Below, piece by piece: positions 42,827 through 44,996 of a stretch of DNA of 44,996 nucleotides (its first letter is position 1; each line of letters opens with the position of its first letter). This stretch comes from Anaerolineales bacterium HSG24. GTDB lineage: Bacteria; Chloroflexota; Anaerolineae; 4572-78; J111. A model generated the notes under the pieces. The model saw only the letters and a list, made by a program, of their open reading frames with translations. It made no database searches and was not told the origin of the DNA. The stretch covers positions 1 to 44,996 of the forward strand of contig JAUCGB010000024.1 in assembly GCA_030377895.1 (NCBI GenBank). The letters run 5' to 3'. A program made the position numbers and the translations under genes.

Positions 42827-44020
42827 TTAGTTAGATGTAGTTTTTTCGGAAAAAACTCCTCGCCACAGGACGATGGTCAGCAACAGCATGGCGAGGCTGA
42901 TTGAGCCGACATTAAAGGCAAAAATTGTACTTGGGCCGAATCTGTCGTAAATTTCACCACTAATTAAGGATACAAATAATGGGGCTAAACCAAAAGTGCT
43001 GACGGAGTACATGGCCTGTACGGTTGAATCCAAGCCGGGGGGGGTACGCTCGCTGAGAATTCGCACAGTACCGACATAAAATAGGCCAAATCCCAGCCCT
43101 TTTACGGCGGCCATCAGAACCAAAAATGTGGGTGTTAAGGCCCACACATAACCACAGTAAGCCACTATCAAAAAACTGTAGGCCAACAGTAATGCCTGCA
43201 CCTGCCCTAAACGGGCAATCAGTTTACCGCTGTACTGCATCACCGGCACTTCGCTAAAGGCTGATAGGCCAAACATCAGGCCAATAAACAGTTGGCTTCC
43301 GCCGAGTTGATTCATGTAGATACCGTCATAAATGATTGAGTTGTAGATTGCCGCACCCACCAAAAACGAGGCGACTAACAATATCAGGATACCGACATCC
43401 TGCCCAATCTTTCGGATTGCCCCTTGACGGGTTTGGGTTTCGGTGTTGGTGTATCGCTCCTCGAGGGTGTTTGTGAAGAATAAGGCTGGTAATAGTACTA
43501 AACTTCCGGCCAAAAACATAGGCTCAAAGCCGACTTGTTGCCACAATGCACCGCCTGCAATCGCTAAGGTGGCAAAACTGAATGACCCCCACATCCGCAT
43601 CGAGCCAAAATTTAGGTTATATTGGGAGGCCATCCGAGCAATCAAGCTATCGGAAATGGGGACAATAGGACTCATAAACACGGATAAGATGAGCATCATG
43701 AATATCCACGTATAAAAATTTTGCGGGATGGCGGCAAAAAGAAGGAGTATCATCATGACGGCAACCGAAATCGTCAAAACCCGAATCCGCCACTGCCGAC
43801 GGTCAGCCAAGGTGGACAGGGGCATAGCGAATACCAAGCTCATGAGCGGGGGAAAGAGGGCTAAAATGCTAATTTGTCGGCCCGTAAAGTGCAAATTTTG
43901 CTCAAAATAGACGTTGATAAAGGGCATATATGTTCCGACTGCGCCCCAATAGAAGAGATAAAATAACGCCCCACGGGTTAGCGGATTGACATTGTTTCGG
44001 AAGGCGGTGATATGGGTCAT
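42827..44020 (-). CDS. MFS transporter
   Basis: 397 residues with 12 TM helices. LSTLADRRQWRIR in the loop after TM2 is the family's DxADRxxRR-like motif. The start NPLTRGALFYLFYWGAVGTYMPFINVYF and its general layout recall the LacY/nucleoside-symporter-like group (MFS_1_like), so a sugar or nucleoside is possible, but the substrate is not known. ATG 44020 is preceded by AAGGAGG at four bases, better than the start eight codons earlier. The gene is 396 bases upstream of tkt. Confidence 0.9.
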   Translation of the reverse strand: MTHITAFRNNVNPLTRGALFYLFYWGAVGTYMPFINVYFEQNLHFTGRQISILALFPPLMSLVFAMPLSTLADRRQWRIRVLTISVAVMMILLLFAAIPQNFYTWIFMMLILSVFMSPIVPISDSLIARMASQYNLNFGSMRMWGSFSFATLAIAGGALWQQVGFEPMFLAGSLVLLPALFFTNTLEERYTNTETQTRQGAIRKIGQDVGILILLVASFLVGAAIYNSIIYDGIYMNQLGGSQLFIGLMFGLSAFSEVPVMQYSGKLIARLGQVQALLLAYSFLIVAYCGYVWALTPTFLVLMAAVKGLGFGLFYVGTVRILSERTPPGLDSTVQAMYSVSTFGLAPLFVSLISGEIYDRFGPSTIFAFNVGSISLAMLLLTIVLWRGVFSEKTTSN

Positions 44021-44359
44021 GAAACCTCCTTGTTTCGTGTTCAATTGTTAAATACGGTACTGCGTAGTGGTCATCTACCCGCAAGTTTGAAACTTGCGGG
44101 TAGATAATCCACAGACTATATATTAGTTAGGCAGAGATGGCAACACTACCAACATTTTTTCCGATGTAGCCCCAACGCAAAACCAGCCTCGACTCTCGTC
44201 TGAGAATCGGGGCTGATTGACCATCTGAAAATATGTTTGTTCCTAATTTTTCAGAACAAGCATGACCTTAGCGATGAGACGGGCGCATAGAGTAGTTGGG
44301 GGAGTGCAGAATATGACCGCTAATCCAGTTGACGCGAATGAGTCACCTCCGACAACATC
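44021..44359. other. Gap between the XRE regulator and MFS genes
   Basis: No gene is seen. It holds the hairpin CTACCCGCAAGTT/AACTTGCGGGTAG (44075-44103), the same core as in the element at 25357; an imperfect stem CAGCCTCGA...ATCGGGGCTG (about 44187-44217), terminator-like but without a T-run; and the segment 44311-44357 shared with 19550-19640. Confidence 0.5.
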
Positions 44360-44578
44360 TTACTCCTCATCCTCAACATATTCCAATAAATCACCAACCT
44401 CACAACCGAAATATTGGCATAAGGAAGCTAACGTGTTGTAATCCACACGTTTAGTTCGGCCATTCTCGAAGTTATATAGGGTTGCCGGAGATAGTCCCGT
44501 TTCTTTTGCCACGATCTGCATGGATTTAATCCCTTTTTTGGCACGGACAACAAATAATTTGGTTTTGATAGTTCCCAT
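44360..44578 (-). CDS. Small XRE-family HTH regulator
   Basis: 72 residues, one Cro/C1-type helix-turn-helix: KSMQIVAKETGLSPATLYNF holds the turn, then ENGRTKRVDYNTLASLCQYF, with a C-terminal LLEYVEDEE. It is of the YozG/Xre short type, with no dimerisation domain. The start ATG is at 44578; a perfect palindrome just upstream (44597-44626) is a likely binding site, suggesting self-regulation. A gene in the opposite direction starts at 44857, so one regulator could control both. Confidence 0.88.
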   Translation of the reverse strand: MGTIKTKLFVVRAKKGIKSMQIVAKETGLSPATLYNFENGRTKRVDYNTLASLCQYFGCEVGDLLEYVEDEE

Positions 44579-44596
44579 AATGGTTATACATATTCG

Positions 44597-44626
44597 ACTA
44601 ATTCTATAACTAGTTATAGAATTAGT
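44597..44626. promoter_or_regulatory. Perfect 30-bp palindrome, probable operator
   Basis: Half-site CTAATTCTATAACT with its exact complement, plus one more complementary base on each side. It begins 18 bases upstream of the XRE start codon and lies in the region between divergent genes. AT-rich palindromes of this size are typical of XRE autoregulation. The sequence up to 44856 shows one more small stem (GTGCCGG...CCGGCAC, 44671-44692) and no gene. Confidence 0.7.
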
Positions 44627-44856
44627 ATTATCAACAATATTAGTTGTTGTTAGTTAATTAATTTCGATAGTGCCGGAGATTCATCCGGCACGGTGTCTAC
44701 AGCGGAGAGAGCGTAGCCTATCCGCAACGATCAAATCTCAAAAAGGAGGCAACACTATAAGTCAAAACCAAACAGCACATGGCAAAGCACTCCGGCGATT
44801 CGCTCAATCCAAAATCGGCAATCGCCAATCAAAAATCAAAAGGAGATAATTCTATA

Positions 44857-44996
44857 ATGGGTACCGAACCCGCCAAAGAGTTGTTAAAAAAGTGGAAACT
44901 GCGTGACCTGACCGTCGAGATGGCAACAGGTCATGCCCTGCAACATCTGGTGATGTTGTACGAGACCGATAAACAGGCCAACATCCAATGTCTGCA
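44857..44996 (+). CDS. Start of an unidentified gene, cut by the window end
   Basis: An ATG follows AAAGGAG by about 12 bases, and the frame stays open for 46 codons to the end of the window. It begins GTEPAKELLKKWKLRDLTVE and continues TGHALQHLVMLYETDKQ. It looks helical and soluble with no signal peptide. Family not recognised. It diverges from the XRE regulator, which may control it. Confidence 0.6.
   Translation, partial: MGTEPAKELLKKWKLRDLTVEMATGHALQHLVMLYETDKQANIQCL

Overview
The window looks like chromosomal DNA of a member of the Chloroflexota (Anaerolineae-like), of middling GC content. The support is indirect. It is rich in Ser/Thr kinase, FHA and VWA genes, has a long-form ('plant-type') ketol-acid reductoisomerase, a YLPVI linker motif in an exported beta-repeat protein, a gene of the family annotated 'quinate 5-dehydrogenase', and many short non-coding inverted-repeat elements between housekeeping genes. 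No rRNA, tRNA, CRISPR array, intact transposase or phage gene was seen.

Layout. 1-2463: 3' part of an alkaline-phosphatase-superfamily gene, converging on an ABC-2 permease gene. 2524-13901 (minus strand): a phospho-signalling cluster. In transcription order it encodes a soluble FHA-kinase-FHA protein, a small FHA protein, a VWA-TM-FHA protein, a membrane PP2C phosphatase with an outside domain, an exported DUF11-like repeat protein, and a membrane Ser/Thr kinase. The outside domains of the kinase and the phosphatase share sequence features. 14117-19502 (plus): a six-TM histidine kinase overlapping a response regulator whose output domain looks like TOPRIM, followed closely by potABC-type transporter genes with no binding-protein gene. 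19891-25343 (plus): cysK, a kinase-like protein lacking the catalytic HRD residues and carrying about 14 WD40 blades, and a CreD-like membrane protein. 25790-44020 (all minus): mostly metabolism and housekeeping: ilvC, a pentapeptide-repeat protein, the 'quinate dehydrogenase' family protein, a small membrane protein, a LysM/M23 peptidase, threonine dehydratase, a small helical membrane-anchored protein, a Uma2-like gene scrap, hemL, a coiled-coil protein, coaD, recG, degV, rpiA, tkt and an MFS transporter. 44360-44996: an XRE regulator gene with a perfect 30-bp palindrome just upstream, and the start of an unidentified gene running off the window.

Intergenic space is dominated by small non-autonomous elements with terminal inverted repeats. 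At least five families are visible, several with two to six copies. Some touch stop codons, ribosome binding sites or apparent start codons, so several starts here were moved inward from the longest open frame.

The strongest candidates for undescribed biology are the receiver-TOPRIM protein with its sensor kinase, and the kinase/phosphatase/FHA/VWA cluster with matching outside domains. All functions are inferred from reading motifs; no database search was run.
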